Below, piece by piece: positions 19,348 to 28,812 of a stretch of 64,000 nucleotides of DNA (positions are counted from its first letter, which is position 1; each line of letters starts with the position of its first letter). This DNA comes from Bdellovibrio sp. KM01 (GTDB lineage Bacteria > Bdellovibrionota > Bdellovibrionia > Bdellovibrionales > Bdellovibrionaceae). Made by a program: the position numbers and the translations under genes. The notes beneath the pieces are model-generated. The model searched no databases and was not told the origin of the DNA. It saw nothing but the letters and a program-made list of their open reading frames with translations. The stretch is from positions 1 to 64,000 of the forward strand of contig NZ_CP058348.1 in NCBI RefSeq assembly GCF_013752535.1, read 5' to 3'.

Positions 19348-20121
19348 CTACAGAACCTTCGCTTCATCGCGAAGAAGTTTAACAAGCTCAGCTGCTTGTG
19401 CAGAAGAGTCACCAGATAGCATTTTAACCGCCGGTTTATCAGCTGGAAGTGTCATGCCAGAGTATTTTACTTTGATGTCAGTTGCAGGAATGTTCAAAGA
19501 AGAGAACTCGATTTCTTTGATCACTTTCTTTTTAGCTTTCATGATACCAGGAAGAGAGGCGTAACGTGGCATGTTCAAGCCTTTGTTCGCGCCAACCACT
19601 GCTGGTGTCATCATTTGCACAACTTCCTTCGCACCACCCTCGACATCACGCTCAACTGTTACATTTTCGCCGTTGAAAGCGAATTTAGAAACTACAGTCG
19701 TGTGAGGTACGTTCAAGAATTCAGCCATCATTTGGCTTACAGAAGAAGCGTTGTCATCAATCGCAAGTTTGCCGGTGAAAATGATTTTCATTCCGCCCTC
19801 GGCTTTGATCACTTCTGCAAGTGCTTTCGCAGTAGAGAAGTTATCTAGACCTTCACCGTTGATTACAATGGCTTCGTCAGCACCCATAGCAAGTGCTGTA
19901 CGCAAAGATTCTACGACACGCGCTTTAGGACCTGCGCTTAAAACCCAAACCTGAGCGCCTGGATTTGCGTCGCGAAGCTTGTTCGCTTCCTCGACAGCGT
20001 ATTCGTCGTAAGGGTTCATAACCCATTTAATCCCCGCCGTATCGATACCGGTTTGGTCGGGAGAGATTTTGATTTTAGTTTCAGTGTCTGGCACCTGTTT
20101 GATGCACACGAAAATCTTCAT
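19348..20121 (-). CDS. etfB: Electron transfer flavoprotein subunit beta
   Basis: The 257-residue product matches EtfB, which binds AMP structurally. It has the N-terminal KIFVCIKQVPDTETKI, MNPYDEYAVEEANKLRD and the beta-subunit signature in KEVVQMMTPAVVGANKGLNMPRYASLPGIMKAKKK. It is the first gene of the minus-strand run that continues through etfA and the acyltransferase, and is divergent from sdhC across 182 bp. Confidence 0.96.
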   Translation of the reverse strand: MKIFVCIKQVPDTETKIKISPDQTGIDTAGIKWVMNPYDEYAVEEANKLRDANPGAQVWVLSAGPKARVVESLRTALAMGADEAIVINGEGLDNFSTAKALAEVIKAEGGMKIIFTGKLAIDDNASSVSQMMAEFLNVPHTTVVSKFAFNGENVTVERDVEGGAKEVVQMMTPAVVGANKGLNMPRYASLPGIMKAKKKVIKEIEFSSLNIPATDIKVKYSGMTLPADKPAVKMLSGDSSAQAAELVKLLRDEAKVL

Positions 20122-20196
20122 ATTTTTACCCCGTTTTTAGAGGACCAGTTCTATCGCAGATGATTTCAGAGGCAAAACTAAATCCTCAAAGTCTAA

Positions 20197-20212
20197 CATG
20201 TTGCGAAACATG
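20197..20212. promoter_or_regulatory. Palindrome in the etfB-sdhC divergent region
   Basis: CATGTT, GCGA and AACATG form a perfect 6-bp inverted repeat midway between divergent etfB and sdhC, a good place for an operator. Downstream, TATAAA at 20273-20278 could be a -10 box for sdhC, but I see no convincing -35 at the right distance. Confidence 0.35.
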
Positions 20213-20303
20213 ACAGGGGTCATGGACAAATCAAACCCCCGAGGAGTAAGTTAATTAAAAACTTAATGAGAATATAAAGCTATCACACAAGGGGTTTCAC
20301 ACC

Positions 20304-20960
20304 ATGTTTGGATTTCTCGGAACGACTGTCGGGAAAAAGTACTTAATGGGAATCACTGGTCTTATTTGGGCGGGTTTCGTGCTTGCTCACATGGCCGGAA
20401 ACATGCTCATTTTCGTAAGCCACGACGCTTACAATGCTTATGGCCACGCGCTTACAAGCGGTAAAATCATCTACGTTGCGGAACTTGTTCTGGTGCTGGC
20501 GTTGATAACCCACGTCTTTATGGCGATTTCTTTGACGAAAAACAATCGCGAAGCAAAAGGCCAAAAATACGCCGTGGCGGCCAAGGGCGCAAAAAGAGTT
20601 TCCCTGGCTTCACGAACAATGGCGATTCAGGGCTCGCTGATTCTGGTTTTCGTTATTCTTCATTTGATCACTTTCAAATACGGTCAACATTACGAGACCA
20701 ACGTAAACGGCGTTCCAATGCGTGATCTGGCAAAATTGATGGAAGAAGTTTTCCAACAACCAGGCTATGTAGTTTGGTACGTGGTTGCCTTGATTCTTTT
20801 GGGCTTCCATTTAAAGCACGGTGTGGGTTCCACTTTCCAATCTTTGGGTTTGATGGAAGGCACTTATCGTAATGTTTGGGCTAAGCTAAGTGTTGGTTAC
20901 GGAATTATCGTAGCCCTTGGTTTTATCTCTCAACCTCTTTACCTTTTCCTCACTCTCTAA
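20304..20960 (+). CDS. sdhC: Succinate dehydrogenase/fumarate reductase cytochrome b subunit
   Basis: A 218-residue membrane anchor with five predicted helices, matching the single-subunit di-heme B-type SdhC/FrdC (the b558 family). Several helix histidines (LAHMAGNMLIF, VFVILHLITF, HLKHGVGST) are candidate heme ligands. The start follows AAGGGG. The operon order C-A-B with one anchor subunit is characteristic of this type, which in some relatives couples electron transfer to membrane potential. Confidence 0.94.
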   Translation: MFGFLGTTVGKKYLMGITGLIWAGFVLAHMAGNMLIFVSHDAYNAYGHALTSGKIIYVAELVLVLALITHVFMAISLTKNNREAKGQKYAVAAKGAKRVSLASRTMAIQGSLILVFVILHLITFKYGQHYETNVNGVPMRDLAKLMEEVFQQPGYVVWYVVALILLGFHLKHGVGSTFQSLGLMEGTYRNVWAKLSVGYGIIVALGFISQPLYLFLTL

Positions 20961-20972
20961 GGAGCACACGTC

Positions 20973-22889
20973 ATGGCTAACATTTTAGACAGTAAAATTC
21001 CAAGCGGTGCGATTGAAGACAAATGGGAAAAAGCCAAGTTTGAAAATAAACTTGTAAACCCTGCGAACAAAAGAAAACACTCCGTAATCGTTGTGGGTAC
21101 TGGTCTTGCTGGTGCTTCTGCGGCGGCCTCACTGGGTGAGCTTGGTTACAAAGTAAAAGCATTCTGCGTACATGAATCCCCTCGTCGCGCCCATTCCGTG
21201 GCTGCTCAGGGTGGTATCAATGCCGCTAAAAATTATCAAAACGATGGTGACTCAACTTACCGTCTTTTCTATGACACCGTTAAGGGCGGAGACTTCCGTG
21301 CCCGTGAAGCAAACGTTTACCGTTTGGCGGAAGTGTCAGCGAACATCATTGACCAAATGGTTTCTCAAGGTGTTCCGTTCGCACGTGAATACGGCGGCAC
21401 ATTAGCGAACCGTTCATTCGGTGGTGCGCAAGTTTCCCGTACATTCTATGCTCGCGGTCAAACGGGTCAGCAGCTTTTGTTGGGTGCTTACTCGCAAATG
21501 ATGAGACAAGTTGACGCAGGAACTGTGGAACTTCGCTACCGTCGCGAAATGCTGGATCTAGTTGTGATCGACGGAAAAGCACGCGGTATCATCGTTCGTA
21601 ACTTGTTAACCGGTGAAATTGAAGCCCACGAAGCCGATGCAGTTATCATCGCGTCTGGCGGTTACTCTAACGTGTTCTTCCTTTCTACAAATGCGATGAA
21701 CTGTGCGGTTACGGCTGCATGGAAAGCACACAAACGTGGCGCTTATTTCGCAAATCCTTGTTACACGCAAATCCATCCAACATGCATCCCAGTTCATGGT
21801 GAAAATCAGTCTAAACTTACCTTGATGTCTGAATCACTTCGCAATGACGGTCGCGTATGGGTTCCAAAAGCAGTGGGTGATAAACGTCATCCAAACGACA
21901 TCCCAGAAAACGAACGCGATTACTACTTGGAGCGCGTTTATCCTTCATTTGGTAACCTGGCTCCTCGTGACGTGGCTTCTCGTCAGGCGAAATACGCTTG
22001 TGATGAGGGTCGCGGCGTGAATGAATCTGGTAAAGCTGTTTACTTGGATTTCGCAGATTCCATCAAACGCCTTGGCGAAGATAAAATTTCTGAGCGCTAC
22101 GGTAACTTGTTTGAAATGTACGAAAAAATCACGGGTGATAATCCTTATAAACGTCCAATGATGATCTACCCCGCTCCCCACTACACAATGGGTGGCTTGT
22201 GGGTTGACTACAACCTTCAGTCAACAATTCCAGGTTGTTTTGTCGCTGGTGAAGCCAATTTCTCTGATCACGGAGCAAACCGTTTGGGCGCATCTGCATT
22301 GATGCAAGGTTTGGCTGATGGTTATTTCGTAGTTCCTTACTCTATCGGTAACTACTTGGGTGGCACAAAACTTAATAAAGTAACGACGAACGACGATGCT
22401 TTCAAAGCAGCAGTTGACGGCGTTAAAAAAGAAATCAGCACGCTAGTAAACATCAAAGGCAACCGAACTGTTGATAGCTTCCATAAAGAGCTTGGCAACA
22501 TCATGTGGGAAAACTGTGGTATGGGTCGCAATGCTGCTGGCCTTAAGAAAGCTTTGGAAGAAATTCCAAAAGTTCGTGAGGAGTTCTGGCAAAACGTTCG
22601 TATCCCAGGTGATCCAAATTATCTTAACGTTGAGCTTGAAAAAGCAGGACGTGTTGCAGACTTCCTGGAGCTTGGCGAGTTGATGTGTCGTGATGCTCTT
22701 GAGCGCGAGGAATCATGCGGCGGTCACTTCCGTGAAGAACATCAGGATAATGGTGAGGCTAAGCGTGACGACACCAACTTCTGTCACGTTGCCGCGTGGG
22801 AATACACAGGCAACATGAAAACGTCTGTTCGCCACAAAGAAGAACTTACTTTCGAAAACGTTCACCTAGCAACTCGTAGCTATAAATAA
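20973..22889 (+). CDS. sdhA: Succinate dehydrogenase/fumarate reductase flavoprotein subunit
   Basis: The catalytic subunit, which oxidises succinate to fumarate in the TCA cycle or the reverse. The 638-residue product has the FAD-binding [18 protein letters not shown] near residue 42. The covalent-FAD histidine lies in [11 protein letters not shown]. Dicarboxylate-site residues lie in HPTCIP and near RHKEEL, and the C-terminal FAD contact is [21 protein letters not shown]. It starts 12 bp after sdhC with AAGGAG upstream. Confidence 0.96.
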   Translation: MANILDSKIPSGAIEDKWEKAKFENKLVNPANKRKHSVIVVGTGLAGASAAASLGELGYKVKAFCVHESPRRAHSVAAQGGINAAKNYQNDGDSTYRLFYDTVKGGDFRAREANVYRLAEVSANIIDQMVSQGVPFAREYGGTLANRSFGGAQVSRTFYARGQTGQQLLLGAYSQMMRQVDAGTVELRYRREMLDLVVIDGKARGIIVRNLLTGEIEAHEADAVIIASGGYSNVFFLSTNAMNCAVTAAWKAHKRGAYFANPCYTQIHPTCIPVHGENQSKLTLMSESLRNDGRVWVPKAVGDKRHPNDIPENERDYYLERVYPSFGNLAPRDVASRQAKYACDEGRGVNESGKAVYLDFADSIKRLGEDKISERYGNLFEMYEKITGDNPYKRPMMIYPAPHYTMGGLWVDYNLQSTIPGCFVAGEANFSDHGANRLGASALMQGLADGYFVVPYSIGNYLGGTKLNKVTTNDDAFKAAVDGVKKEISTLVNIKGNRTVDSFHKELGNIMWENCGMGRNAAGLKKALEEIPKVREEFWQNVRIPGDPNYLNVELEKAGRVADFLELGELMCRDALEREESCGGHFREEHQDNGEAKRDDTNFCHVAAWEYTGNMKTSVRHKEELTFENVHLATRSYK

Positions 22890-22899
22890 GAGGCTTAAA

Positions 22900-23688
22900 A
22901 TGAGTGGAAAACATATCAATCTGACTTTGAAAGTTTGGAGACAAAAAGGAGCTAAAGATCAAGGCTCTTTCGTCGAGTACCAAGCAAAGAATGTTTCTGA
23001 GCACGCTTCATTTCTAGAGATGCTAGATGCTGTGAACGAAGAGATCGTGGCAAAAGGCGAAGAGCCAATTGCATTTGACCATGACTGCCGCGAAGGTATC
23101 TGCGGGACATGCGGTTTCGTTATCGATGGCGAAGCACACGGTAAGTTGAAGGCAACGACAGTTTGCCAACTTCATATGCGTAACTACAACGACGGCGAAA
23201 CATTGACTATCGAACCGTTCAGAGCGAACTCCTTCCCGGTTATCAAAGACTTGATGGTCGATCGTTCTGCATTTGACCGTATCATTTCTTCTGGTGGTTA
23301 CATTTCTCAAAATACGGGAAATCCACAAGATGCGAATGCTATCTTGATTCCTAAAGCAGATGCTGACGAAGCTATGAGCTCAGCAACTTGCATCGGTTGT
23401 GGTGCGTGTGTGGCAGCTTGTAAGAATGCTTCTGCAGCCCTATTTACTTCTGCAAAAATCTCTCACATGGCTTTGCTTCCGCAAGGTGCCGTTGAAAAAA
23501 ATGAACGTGCATTGCGCATGGTTGCTGCGATGGATTCTGAAGGTTTCGGTGCTTGTACGACCACAGGTGCGTGTGAAGCCGCTTGTCCTAAAGAAATTCA
23601 GCTGACAAATATCTCTCGTATGAACCGTCAGTTCTTGGGAGCTGTTTTAACTCAAAGACCTAAGCACAAAGACGGCGGAGCTGGCTAA
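22900..23688 (+). CDS. sdhB: Succinate dehydrogenase/fumarate reductase iron-sulfur subunit
   Basis: The 262-residue electron-transfer subunit. A plant-type 2Fe-2S site is given by [10 protein letters not shown] and a later Cys (TTVCQLH). The cluster cysteines for the 4Fe-4S and 3Fe-4S centres lie in [13 protein letters not shown] near 166 and CEAACPKEI near 226. It passes electrons from SdhA flavin to quinone at SdhC. It is the last gene of sdhCAB and is followed by a strong terminator. Confidence 0.96.
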   Translation: MSGKHINLTLKVWRQKGAKDQGSFVEYQAKNVSEHASFLEMLDAVNEEIVAKGEEPIAFDHDCREGICGTCGFVIDGEAHGKLKATTVCQLHMRNYNDGETLTIEPFRANSFPVIKDLMVDRSAFDRIISSGGYISQNTGNPQDANAILIPKADADEAMSSATCIGCGACVAACKNASAALFTSAKISHMALLPQGAVEKNERALRMVAAMDSEGFGACTTTGACEAACPKEIQLTNISRMNRQFLGAVLTQRPKHKDGGAG

Positions 23689-23740
23689 CGCCCCTTTTCG
23701 TCAGAGTAACGCATAGTTCTTAAAAATATACGTGATATTA

Positions 23741-23770
23741 AGGGGTTCAGGTAACTGAGCCCCTTTTTTT
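23741..23770 (+). terminator. Terminator of sdhCAB
   Basis: GGGGTTCAG, a GTAA loop and CTGAGCCCC make a 9-bp stem with one G-U pair, followed by seven or more T. It sits about 50 bp after sdhB. Confidence 0.9.
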
Positions 23771-23903
23771 GTACTATTTTTTAACCTTTAAATTCTGCAT
23801 CATCGGTCCGTCTTAATGAGAGACGCATCCTCGACCTTCATCTGTGAATTTCCCCTAAAGCTCGAACATCAAACTTCCGAAAACTAGACCAAGGATTGGG
23901 CTT

Positions 23904-24149
23904 ATGAAGAAGATTGATCAACTTATGGCAGAACTTGGCTTTAATAAAAATGCGCCTGATAGCGTGAAAGAAGCCTTTATCAAACATCTTATTAAAGTAT
24001 CTGAAGGTGTAAACGTTGTTACTCCCTCTGAGAAAAGAGAGATGGCCCAGAATCCTCAAAAGATTGTGCAGTTCAAACTGCCCGAGCAAATGAGCTTCGG
24101 ATTCGCCGACGAGAAGTCCATTCGTCCGACAAGACCAAAGACTGGATAG
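23904..24149 (+). CDS. Small hypothetical protein
   Basis: An 81-residue soluble protein with an amphipathic helical N-terminal half (MKKIDQLMAELGF, VKEAFIKHLIKVSE) and a basic tail. It has no signal peptide and no motif I recognise. The start follows AAGGA at 23891-23895. Codon use resembles its neighbours, so it is probably a real gene, standing alone between the sdh terminator and the protease leader. Confidence 0.6.
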   Translation: MKKIDQLMAELGFNKNAPDSVKEAFIKHLIKVSEGVNVVTPSEKREMAQNPQKIVQFKLPEQMSFGFADEKSIRPTRPKTG

Positions 24150-24248
24150 TTCACCTCATTTACTTTAACTTCAGCAAACTTGTATATGGACAATGGTCTA
24201 GGTTTCGCTGTTGACTCCAAAAACAAATAAAATCCTGACTTTCGCATT

Positions 24249-24321
24249 GGTACCATTTTGGAACTGGAGGACCACCCGGCAATTTTTGCCGAGACTTTCC
24301 TCCTGTACCCATCAAGGAGGG
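24249..24321 (+). promoter_or_regulatory. Structured 5' leader with Shine-Dalgarno/anti-Shine-Dalgarno switch
   Basis: Three nested stems lie just before the subtilisin gene: GGTAC/GTACC (24249-24253 with 24305-24309), GGAGGA/TCCTCC (24266-24271 with 24298-24303) and CGGCAA/TTGCCG (24277-24282 with 24286-24291). The TCCTCC strand is equally complementary to the gene's own ribosome site AAGGAGGG (24314-24321). Pairing with GGAGGA would free the ribosome site; pairing with it would hide it. It matches no riboswitch class I know. Confidence 0.55.
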
Positions 24322-24325
24322 ATTT

Positions 24326-25927
24326 ATGAGAGGGCTTATTGGAAGAGCCGTGCTCGGTTTGTTCGTTTCTGCTAGCGCTTTCGCTGCTAAACCTGAAGCT
24401 GTGCCTGGTGAATATATCGTTCAATTGAAAAATCAATACGCGATTCAGTCGACACAAGTTTTGAGTCAGCAACTGGGTGCTTTCGTTAAAGAAACAATCC
24501 CTAGCATGAACATCGTGGTTATCAAAAGACCTGTGTTCGAACTTACTGACAGCGTAATCAAAACGCTTTCTCAAAACCCACTAGTAGATATCGTTGAACC
24601 AAACTATATCTATCGCATCAACAAAACTCCAAATGATCCAATGTTCACGCGCCTATGGGGCATGAACAACACGAAAACTGCGGGCATCGACATTGGCGCT
24701 CTTCAGGCGTGGGATATCACAACAGGTTCTCAAGATGTTTTGGTTGCGGTAATCGATACTGGTATCGACTACAACCATCCAGATCTTAAAGACAACTTGT
24801 GGACGAACGCTGCTGAACTTAACGGTCAAGCAGGTGTAGACGATGATGGCAACGGCGTTGTCGACGATATCTACGGTGCAAACTTTGTTAAGGCTGACAA
24901 ACCAACGGGCAACCCACTTGATGACCACGGTCACGGCTCTCACTGCTCTGGTACTATCGGCGCTAAAGGTGACGACGGTAAAGGTATCGTTGGCGTTAAC
25001 TGGAATGTTCGCTTAATGGGTGTAAAATTCTTGTCTGCTGACGGTTCTGGTTCTCTTGAGGGCGCTCTTAAAGGTATCGACTATGCAGTAAGCATGGGTG
25101 CGAAAATCCTTTCAAATTCTTGGGGTGGCGGTGGTTACTCTGAAACTTTGAAGCAAGCTATCCAAAGAGCAAATGACAAAGGTGTTCTGTTCGTAGCAGC
25201 AGCGGGTAACGAATCTAATGATAACGATGCAAATCCGACTTACCCAGCAACGTACGATATTCCAAACGTACTAGCGGTAGCAGCGATTGATGATGGCGGT
25301 CGTTTGGCTTCATTCTCGAACTACGGAAAAACAAAAGTTCACGTGGGTGCTCCAGGCGTAAACATCTATTCTTCAATTAAGAATGGTGGTTACGACTCTT
25401 GGTCTGGTACTTCTATGGCAACTCCGCACGTTTCTGGTATCGCCGCTCTTCTTGCAGCTAACGAACCAAACTTGACGGGCTTGCAACTTAAAGAACGTAT
25501 CATGGCGACTGCGAAACCAATTCCTGGTCTTCGCGGTAAAGTTCGCACAATGGGTATCGCAAACGCATACTCTGCGTTGACGAATACGATTGCTCCACCA
25601 GATGCAAATGATCCGGTTAACTGGCAAACAGTTTCTGCAAGCGTTTCCTCAGCTCACCCTTACGCAAGCAAAACAAATGCAACTTTCGAGGTAAGAGCAG
25701 CGGGCGCGAAACAAATCGCGATCTATTTCGAAAAATTCGATACAGAACGTGATTACGATAAAGTTGAGATTTACGATTCAGCTGGCAAACTGGTTCAAAC
25801 GTTGTCTGGCAAAGCTGACGATACATTTTCTAGCGTCATCGAAGGTGACTCTGCAAAAGTAGTGTTCACTTCTGACGACTCTGTAAACCGTTACGGTTTC
25901 GACATCACAAAAATTGCTTTCCGCTAG
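24326..25927 (+). CDS. Secreted subtilisin-like serine protease (S8 family)
   Basis: A 533-residue exported protease. The signal peptide ends at AFA (residue 19-20). An inhibitor-I9-type propeptide follows to about residue 95 (PGEYIVQLKNQYA). The S8 catalytic domain has Asp in VAVIDTGIDYNHPD near 146, His in DHGHGSHCSGT near 201 and Ser in SGTSMATPHVSG near 364, with the oxyanion Asn in AAAGNESND. A C-terminal domain of about 100 residues, apparently beta-rich, follows from about 430. Predatory bacteria secrete many such enzymes. The start follows an excellent AAGGAGGG that is part of a structured leader. Confidence 0.95.
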   Translation: MRGLIGRAVLGLFVSASAFAAKPEAVPGEYIVQLKNQYAIQSTQVLSQQLGAFVKETIPSMNIVVIKRPVFELTDSVIKTLSQNPLVDIVEPNYIYRINKTPNDPMFTRLWGMNNTKTAGIDIGALQAWDITTGSQDVLVAVIDTGIDYNHPDLKDNLWTNAAELNGQAGVDDDGNGVVDDIYGANFVKADKPTGNPLDDHGHGSHCSGTIGAKGDDGKGIVGVNWNVRLMGVKFLSADGSGSLEGALKGIDYAVSMGAKILSNSWGGGGYSETLKQAIQRANDKGVLFVAAAGNESNDNDANPTYPATYDIPNVLAVAAIDDGGRLASFSNYGKTKVHVGAPGVNIYSSIKNGGYDSWSGTSMATPHVSGIAALLAANEPNLTGLQLKERIMATAKPIPGLRGKVRTMGIANAYSALTNTIAPPDANDPVNWQTVSASVSSAHPYASKTNATFEVRAAGAKQIAIYFEKFDTERDYDKVEIYDSAGKLVQTLSGKADDTFSSVIEGDSAKVVFTSDDSVNRYGFDITKIAFR

Positions 25928-25951
25928 TCCGGGAACATTTCAAATTCAAAT

Positions 25952-25987
25952 AAAGCCATCACGTCCTGCGTGGTGGCTTTTTGTTTT
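25952..25987 (+). terminator. Terminator of the subtilisin gene
   Basis: AAAGCCATCACG, a TCCTG loop and CGTGGTGGCTTT form a 12-bp stem (one wobble) followed by TTGTTTTT, about 25 bp after the stop. Confidence 0.9.
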
Positions 25988-26062
25988 TAGTCATATGTAC
26001 AATCTCAACGCTGCCTTTTCGAGTGCTGCCGCCGATAATAGGGCTTATTGACGGAGGTTTGC

Positions 26063-26623
26063 ATGCAACCCGAAATAGATCGCAATAGGAGTAATGCCAG
26101 AAACAATGCTGGCAAGAAACCAGGTATTCGTGGTCGCCTCAGAGACGAATACGATATTCAAAGTGAAACCATTAAAAAAGGACAACTTGAAGGTGTGCTT
26201 GAGCGCAAAACGTTTGCACAAGAAACCAGTGTCTTCATCGGAACCGCGTTGGTGGTTTTTGCCCTTGTGGGTTTTGTTGTGGATAACCTGTTGGGCGCGC
26301 ACCTATCACCGGCTCACAATCTAATTCACTTAGTGGGTGGTGCCTTATTAGTATGGTTTGGTTTTAGCGGCGAGCAAAAAGCCAAAAAGTGTTCTTTAAT
26401 TTTTGGTGCTTTCTATGCGGTCCTGGGCGTGCTGGGGTTTATGGTCGGAACACCAGGGATGCCGAGCGTGGGAAATCTTGTTCGTGACGATTCTTTGTGG
26501 TTGGTTTCTCCCGAACATCTGGAGCTGGGATCCACAGATCACGTGATCCATTTGCTTTTGGCGACAGTACTTCTTGGTGGAGCGTTGATGAAATTTCGCC
26601 GACTTCGTCGCGAGGAGCTTTAA
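26063..26623 (+). CDS. Four-helix membrane protein, DUF4383-like
   Basis: A 186-residue protein: about 50 polar residues, then hydrophobic segments FIGTALVVFALVGFVVDNLL, IHLVGGALLVWFGF, FGAFYAVLGVLGFMVG and HLLLATVLLGGALM. Paired HN-IH motifs (SPAHNLIHL, STDHVIHLLL) sit at the start of helices, as in DUF4383 membrane proteins. Function is unknown. I chose ATG 26063 with GGAGG at 26053-26057. The stop overlaps the convergent hydrolase by 4 bp. Confidence 0.75.
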   Translation: MQPEIDRNRSNARNNAGKKPGIRGRLRDEYDIQSETIKKGQLEGVLERKTFAQETSVFIGTALVVFALVGFVVDNLLGAHLSPAHNLIHLVGGALLVWFGFSGEQKAKKCSLIFGAFYAVLGVLGFMVGTPGMPSVGNLVRDDSLWLVSPEHLELGSTDHVIHLLLATVLLGGALMKFRRLRREEL

Positions 26624-27501
26624 TCCTCGCGCACGCCCTGTTGCAGAAATTTTTCAATTTTCAAATTCGTATAGTCTGGGAAATCAAGCTGAGTACAGTG
26701 TGAACCATATGGCACCAAAACGAATTCAGAGTGTTTGATTTTTTCTTTTAAATGATACTGAAAGCGGATCGGAGTGACGGCGTCTTTCTCTCCAGAAATC
26801 ACCAGCACCGGCACTTCAATTGTTTCCAGAATGCCTTCGCCATCAAATTTCATCAGCTCTTCAAAAAAAGAAATGAAAACTTTTAAGTTCATGCGGGCGA
26901 CTCCCCGGCAATAAACTTCAATGTCTTTAAAATGAGTAACTCGCAGATTGAAACCACCAGCGAGAGCCGCAGCATACATCGCCAAGGGATTATCCACGGC
27001 AACTTTCCACAGAGTATTCCACAGATCCGGTTGATTTTCGTACTGTGCTTTTACGAAATAAAAAAATGGTTCAATTACATCTAGACCAAACATTCCTTTG
27101 ATCGGATTTCTGGCGAAACCATTAATAAACGTCATGGAACGAATCACTTCCGGATTTGAAGAATATAAATTCAATAAAACCGGAGCACCAAAACTGTGTC
27201 CTGCAAAGTGCGCACTTTTGATATTTAAATGTTCAAGCAAGCCCAGAATATCTTTATTAAGAGAATCCAAAGTCAGCTGGCTCATGTCGACGATCGGTGT
27301 GCTTTTGTGGTGGCCACGCAAATCAAAAGCAATCACTTGATAGTTCTTAGAGAAATACTCGATTTGATAGTGCCAGTGATTGATCAGGCAAGCGATACCA
27401 TAGATCAATATCAATGGCTCACCTTGCCCATGAGTTTCATAATAGATGGAAGTGCCATCATAGCTTTCAAATGTTCCGATGCTTTTAGGCGTTGTTTCCA
27501 T
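26620..27501 (-). CDS. Alpha/beta-fold hydrolase
   Basis: A 293-residue cytoplasmic alpha/beta hydrolase. The nucleophile elbow is AGHSFGAP (Ser near 102), the strand after the oxyanion hole is LILIYGIACLINHW, the acid is in SGEKDAVTP near 239 and the His is in YGSHCTQLDFP near 267. No substrate can be assigned; relatives include esterases, haloperoxidases and lactonases. It is followed by nothing on its own strand and preceded by an FHA-domain gene 13 bp upstream. Confidence 0.85.
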   Translation of the reverse strand: METTPKSIGTFESYDGTSIYYETHGQGEPLILIYGIACLINHWHYQIEYFSKNYQVIAFDLRGHHKSTPIVDMSQLTLDSLNKDILGLLEHLNIKSAHFAGHSFGAPVLLNLYSSNPEVIRSMTFINGFARNPIKGMFGLDVIEPFFYFVKAQYENQPDLWNTLWKVAVDNPLAMYAAALAGGFNLRVTHFKDIEVYCRGVARMNLKVFISFFEELMKFDGEGILETIEVPVLVISGEKDAVTPIRFQYHLKEKIKHSEFVLVPYGSHCTQLDFPDYTNLKIEKFLQQGVRED

Positions 27502-27514
27502 AAGACCTTCTTAA

Positions 27515-28204
27515 CTAGAGATAAGAGACTTTAATCAATGTGTTGCCAACAGAGATCATGTCTCCATCCGAGAGCATTTCGGCAGACACCTTCTTATTAT
27601 TAAGAGTCACCCGTCCCGTTGCCAAAACTTTTAACTCCACCTGGCCTGGTCCCGCAATAAGTTGGAAGGCATCGCGAGGCGCGTCCACATCCAATAATTC
27701 AACATCCAAAGAGTCTGCCCCCGCGGTTCTGGGCCCGTACCCTAAAATAATTTCCTCATCGGCTTGGATCCCGCGAAGGAAAGTTAACTTCAGCGCAGGT
27801 GAAAATCTGTGCAAGCTTTGTGGCGGTTCTGAATTCTGAATTTGCAGCTGAGGAATCGTCGCGCTCACAATATTGCGCCAAGTCAGAAGGCGCTCAAAGC
27901 TGCTTGCTTGTTCTTCTTCAACCGTCACAACTTTAAACTGGGTGCGCCCAATCTCAAAGATAACCCCTGGAATTAACGCGACTTTTTTCACACGGCGACC
28001 GGATATGTACAGCCCGTTCGAGGAATCTAAATCAAGCAGAACCAGCTGTCCTTTACCATCCAAAGCGATCTGAGCATGCTTGCTGGAGACCTTGGGGTCC
28101 TTCACAATGATGTCGGCATTGGCTCTACCCATAGTCATTCCGTCCGTCAGTTGATGCCGGGAGCCTTCGTTTACGCCGTTAAGAACCTCAATAAATGTGA
28201 CCAT
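27515..28204 (-). CDS. FHA-domain protein with second FHA-like domain
   Basis: A 229-residue soluble protein. Residues 1-90 are a forkhead-associated domain, which binds phosphothreonine peptides: MGRANADIIVKDPKVSSKHAQI gives the Gly-Arg and Ser-x-x-His signature, with DSSNGLYISG after it. Residues 135-229 look like a second, degenerate FHA fold (ILGYGPRTAG, LNNKKVSAEMLSDGDMISVGNTLIKV) lacking the Ser-x-x-His motif. B. bacteriovorus uses FHA proteins in type III-like and gliding control, but this one cannot be tied to a partner. Confidence 0.85.
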   Translation of the reverse strand: MVTFIEVLNGVNEGSRHQLTDGMTMGRANADIIVKDPKVSSKHAQIALDGKGQLVLLDLDSSNGLYISGRRVKKVALIPGVIFEIGRTQFKVVTVEEEQASSFERLLTWRNIVSATIPQLQIQNSEPPQSLHRFSPALKLTFLRGIQADEEIILGYGPRTAGADSLDVELLDVDAPRDAFQLIAGPGQVELKVLATGRVTLNNKKVSAEMLSDGDMISVGNTLIKVSYL

Positions 28205-28308
28205 TTAGGTATGATAGGGCTGGATTCGGGCGAATCAAAGGACTATTCCTTGTGCTCAAACTTAAGGCGTGCTAAACCCGTTAAACATTTTAAAAAGTCA
28301 TCCTTGTT

Positions 28309-28327
28309 CCCACCCCTGTATGGTGGG
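28309..28327 (+). promoter_or_regulatory. Leader hairpin of rpsF
   Basis: CCCACC, a 7-base loop and GGTGGG form a 6-bp stem 23 bp before the rpsF start. Ribosomal protein S6 operons commonly carry a leader bound by the S6:S18 complex. This hairpin is in the right place, but I cannot confirm the conserved motif. Confidence 0.4.
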
Positions 28328-28350
28328 GGCTTTAACCGAAAGGATTATAC

Positions 28351-28797
28351 ATGGAAACTAAAAACACTATGCCTTACGAGGTTGTTGTTCTTATGCATCC
28401 AGATGCAACTTCTGAAGATCAAAAAGATCTTTTCAAGAAGAACAAAGCAACTATCGAAACTTTCAAGGGTTCTATCAACTCTCTTGAAACTTGGGGCAAA
28501 CGTAACTTGGCGACTCCAATCGGCAAGTTGAAAAAAGCGATCTACTTCCACTCTACATTCGAAGCTGACACTCAAGCTATCGCTGAGTTGGAACGTACTA
28601 TGCGTATCAACGACAAAGTACTTCGCTTTATGCATACTCGCCTAGACGAGCGTGTATCTTTGGCTAAATTCATGGAAGGCTTCAAAAAAGGTCTTTCTGA
28701 ATCTGCTGCTCGTGAAAAAGAGCGCGAAGCTAAAATGCAAGCACGTAAAGCTGCGTTTGCTGCTGCTAAAGCAGACCGCGCTGAGCGTGGCGAGTAA
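28351..28797 (+). CDS. rpsF: Small ribosomal subunit protein S6
   Basis: S6 pairs with S18 on the 30S platform. The 148-residue product has the S6 core (YEVVVLMHPDAT, INSLETWGKRNLATPIGKLKKAIYF, MRINDKVLRFMHTRLDERV) and an Ala/Lys/Arg-rich C-terminal extension of about 45 residues (EREAKMQARKAAFAAAKADRAE), longer than in E. coli. The start follows AAAGG. S18 (rpsR), the usual neighbour, is absent here. Confidence 0.96.
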   Translation: METKNTMPYEVVVLMHPDATSEDQKDLFKKNKATIETFKGSINSLETWGKRNLATPIGKLKKAIYFHSTFEADTQAIAELERTMRINDKVLRFMHTRLDERVSLAKFMEGFKKGLSESAAREKEREAKMQARKAAFAAAKADRAERGE

Positions 28798-28812
28798 TTA
28801 AGGGCGTAAGCC

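Noticed and set aside
24211..24233. TTGACT and TAAAAT upstream of the subtilisin gene as a promoter
   Set aside because: The spacing is only 11 bp.
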